Origin: Emcibacter sp.
GTDB lineage: Bacteria; Pseudomonadota; Alphaproteobacteria; Sphingomonadales; Emcibacteraceae
DNA: 64,000 bases
Direction: 5' to 3'
Assembly: GCF_963675455.1 (NCBI RefSeq)
Contig: NZ_OY776217.1
Location: forward strand, 3,526,006-3,590,005
This document shows positions 62,183 through 64,000 of the stretch, piece after piece. Positions within the stretch are counted from its first letter, which is position 1. Each line of letters opens with the position of its first letter. A program made the translations under genes and the position numbers. The notes beneath the pieces are model-generated. The model was given only the letters and a program-made list of their open reading frames with translations, did not search any database and was not told where the DNA came from.

Positions 62183-64000
62183 TCAGAACCCGGCCCGGGC
62201 GCCGATGTAAAAGGACCGGTCCGGTGTGCCGTATCCATAAATCTGCTGATATTCTTCATCCAGCAGATTATCAACCCGCCCGTAAAGCTCGATCCGGTCG
62301 TTCAGCTTATAGGCCGCCCGGAAATCGACCCGGGTCCAGGCCTCCACCGGCGGCGAATAGGGGTCGGTTTCTTCACTGTTATGGGTGGCGCTCAGGGCGA
62401 CGGTCAGGGCTTCCAGCGGCTGCCATTCAACCTGGCCGAAGATCATATGTTCCGGCACCCGCACCAGTTTCTCGCCGGAAACCCGGTCCGTGGCATCCGT
62501 CCAGGTGTAGTTGGCGCTGAGACGAAGGCTGTCGAGAACCTGGCCATCAAGGCGCAGCTCCAGTCCCTGAGTTTCCACCTCGGCGATATTGTCATACCCG
62601 GCGGTATAGGAGAAATCGACCATATTGGTGATATCCTGATGGAACCATGTGGCCGCGACAAAGATGCGATCCTCATACAGATTCTGCTCGACCCCGATTT
62701 CCCAGCCTTCGGATTCTTCCGGTTGCAGGTTCGGGTTGGCTTCGGTCAGTCCGCAAAAGGTGCAGATATAGGTAAGCTGGAACACTGTCGGCGCCTTGAA
62801 CCCCTCCCCCCAGTTGGCAAATATCTTGGTGCTGCTTTCGGCCAGATAATAGGAAGCCGTGATACGCGGCGTGGTGGTATCGCCATACACATTATGGTCG
62901 TCGTAACGCAGACCGGCGGTCAGGGTCAGACCGTCCAGCCCCTGCCAGCTCACCTCGCCAACCAGGCTATCGATATTGAATTTCCGGTCAGAGACCGTTT
63001 CCGCCTTTGTTTCCTCGTGCTGGGCGCCGAAGGACAGGGTCAGGGACGGGTCGATTTTATAGACCCCGAAATAATCCACGTTCCAGCGGCTTCCCCGGGA
63101 GTCGTAACTGAACAGGCCGTTCGAGAAAACTTCACTGTTATTTTCCGAATAATCAATGGAAACGCTTTGACTCAGGTTCCAGTCCGAAGGAGCATAGGTC
63201 CATTTGCCGCGAACCAGAAACTCTTCACCGTATCCCACTTCATCACCGTCTGCCGGACCCCAGCTGTCATATTCATTGCGGCTTTTGGCATAGCGGCCGA
63301 CAATCTCCGTATAGAATTCCGGCGCAACTTCGGCATTGACCTTGCCGTGCAGGGTATAGTTCCAGTAGCCGTCCGCTTCGGTATTGCCGTCATTCTCGTC
63401 GGCCTTGGAAATACCGTTCGTGGTAACACCGCTGAGGCCGAGGCTGAATTTCAGTTTGTCCATGCCGCCCTGCAGAAGACCGCTGCCGCGCCAGGTGTTG
63501 TAGGAACCGCCCTCGGCGCTCAGCGAACCGCCAAGTCCTTCGGTTCCGCTTTTGGTGATGACATTGACCACCCCGCCAATGGCGTCGGAGCCATACAGGA
63601 TCGACTGCGGGCCCTTCAGCACCTCGATCCGCTCGATGGAATTGGACTCAAGACTGGCAAAATTGTAACTGCCGGCCACGTTGGACGCATCATTGACCTG
63701 AACGCCGTCGATCAGGATCACGGTCTGGCCGGAGGCCGCCCCGCGGATACGGATTGTCGACTGGCCGCCAAAGGCGCCATTGCCGTTCAGGGTCAGGCCC
63801 GACACATTCTGCAGGATATCCTGGATGAAAAGGTCCTGCCGTTTCTGGATATCAAGGTCGGTCAGTACATCAATGCTGCTGCCGACGGCTGACAGGGGTT
63901 TTTCATAGCGGGTGGCGGTGACGACGATTTCCTCGTCAATATTGGTCACCTCTTCCGCGTGAACTGTGGATATGGCGGTGCCCGCCAATAAGACGGCAGT
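62183..64000 (-). CDS. BtuB-like TonB-dependent receptor (5' end outside window)
   Basis: At least 605 residues, N-terminus cut by the window edge. A TTG at 63988 is not the start: it lies within a signal peptide (TAVLLAGTAISTVHA) that continues past 64000. Seen: TonB-box-like EEIVVTATRYEKPLSAVG, plug domain with IQDILQNVSGLTLNGNG and VNDASNVAGSYNFASLES, barrel and terminal GARAGF. Vitamin B12-receptor type. Operon with the BtuF-like gene; any cobalamin riboswitch would be outside this window. Confidence 0.9.
   Translation of the reverse strand, partial: TAVLLAGTAISTVHAEEVTNIDEEIVVTATRYEKPLSAVGSSIDVLTDLDIQKRQDLFIQDILQNVSGLTLNGNGAFGGQSTIRIRGAASGQTVILIDGVQVNDASNVAGSYNFASLESNSIERIEVLKGPQSILYGSDAIGGVVNVITKSGTEGLGGSLSAEGGSYNTWRGSGLLQGGMDKLKFSLGLSGVTTNGISKADENDGNTEADGYWNYTLHGKVNAEVAPEFYTEIVGRYAKSRNEYDSWGPADGDEVGYGEEFLVRGKWTYAPSDWNLSQSVSIDYSENNSEVFSNGLFSYDSRGSRWNVDYFGVYKIDPSLTLSFGAQHEETKAETVSDRKFNIDSLVGEVSWQGLDGLTLTAGLRYDDHNVYGDTTTPRITASYYLAESSTKIFANWGEGFKAPTVFQLTYICTFCGLTEANPNLQPEESEGWEIGVEQNLYEDRIFVAATWFHQDITNMVDFSYTAGYDNIAEVETQGLELRLDGQVLDSLRLSANYTWTDATDRVSGEKLVRVPEHMIFGQVEWQPLEALTVALSATHNSEETDPYSPPVEAWTRVDFRAAYKLNDRIELYGRVDNLLDEEYQQIYGYGTPDRSFYIGARAGF

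Noticed and set aside
62381..63892. 503-codon plus-strand open frame
   Set aside because: Antisense to the BtuB-like receptor; the receptor frame shows clear plug and barrel motifs while this one does not.
63986..63988. TTG at 63988 as the start of the BtuB-like receptor
   Set aside because: It falls in the middle of a hydrophobic signal peptide that continues beyond the window, so the gene is 5'-truncated by the window edge.
1..64000. tRNA genes, CRISPR arrays, IS elements, prophage
   Set aside because: No cloverleaf-like sequence, repeat-spacer array, transposase, integrase or phage structural gene was recognised by eye; a tRNAscan or ISfinder run could still find short elements.

Overview
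The window reads as chromosomal DNA of an alphaproteobacterium, probably a marine or Kordiimonadales/Emcibacterales-like lineage (genus not determinable from sequence alone). Support: the housekeeping gene orders penicillin-binding-protein activator / rsmI / yraN / gshB and hemW / rdgB / rph / hrcA / grpE, an alphaproteobacterial-type heat-shock promoter before dnaK, two TonB receptors, PCu(A)C copper chaperone and TTGAT-N4-ATCAA (Fnr/FixK) boxes. Coding density is high; no tRNA, rRNA, CRISPR array or transposase was seen.

Layout. 1-3753: type I secretion ABC protein (degenerate signature loop) and HlyD adaptor. 3754-12719: housekeeping block (gshB, SirB1-like, yraN, rsmI, lipoprotein PBP activator, hemW, rdgB, rph, hrcA, grpE). 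12779-19731: a PhnD-like binding protein paired with a hybrid-free histidine kinase, a copper chaperone, dnaK-dnaJ behind a sigma32-type promoter, and a single-domain response regulator. 19878-24126: AcrAB-type RND efflux pair. 24326-29638: homoprotocatechuate (4-hydroxyphenylacetate) meta-cleavage cluster, hpaDEF diverging from a DapA-family aldolase gene plus hpaG, with the MarR repressor hpaR; an identical 15-base operator sequence lies at both promoters. 30066-35992: CDF metal transporter and a phosphorus-scavenging group (secreted phosphatase, Tat-exported PhoD, TonB receptor). 36019-42893: BetI-like repressor with an MFS transporter, a small Ala-rich secreted protein, a TVP38/disulfide-reductase fusion, and an ammonium transporter fused to a histidine kinase. 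43050-49707: a MMPL/RND exporter, LolA-like protein and outer-membrane barrel in one operon behind a DUF2892 protein, diverging from sulfide:quinone oxidoreductase; the shared intergenic region holds two Fnr-type boxes. 49706-55657: alkyl sulfatase with divergent LysR, patatin, MgtC/DUF4010 protein, PPK2. 55663-57704: a calcium-binding-repeat gene split by a ~563-bp segment carrying an unrecognised ORF. 57833-61227: Hpt protein, soluble MCP-like protein, CvfB-like protein. 61335-64000: BtuF-like binding protein and a BtuB-like receptor that runs off the window.

Most notable: (i) the split RTX-like gene, in which 11-bp imperfect direct repeats bound the inserted segment and recombination between them would restore one open frame; (ii) the Amt-histidine kinase fusion; (iii) the HpaR operator set and a DapA-type aldolase where HpaI would be expected; (iv) the Fnr-box-bearing divergent promoter linking sulfide oxidation to a three-component lipid-type exporter; (v) a binding-protein/kinase pair without a permease.
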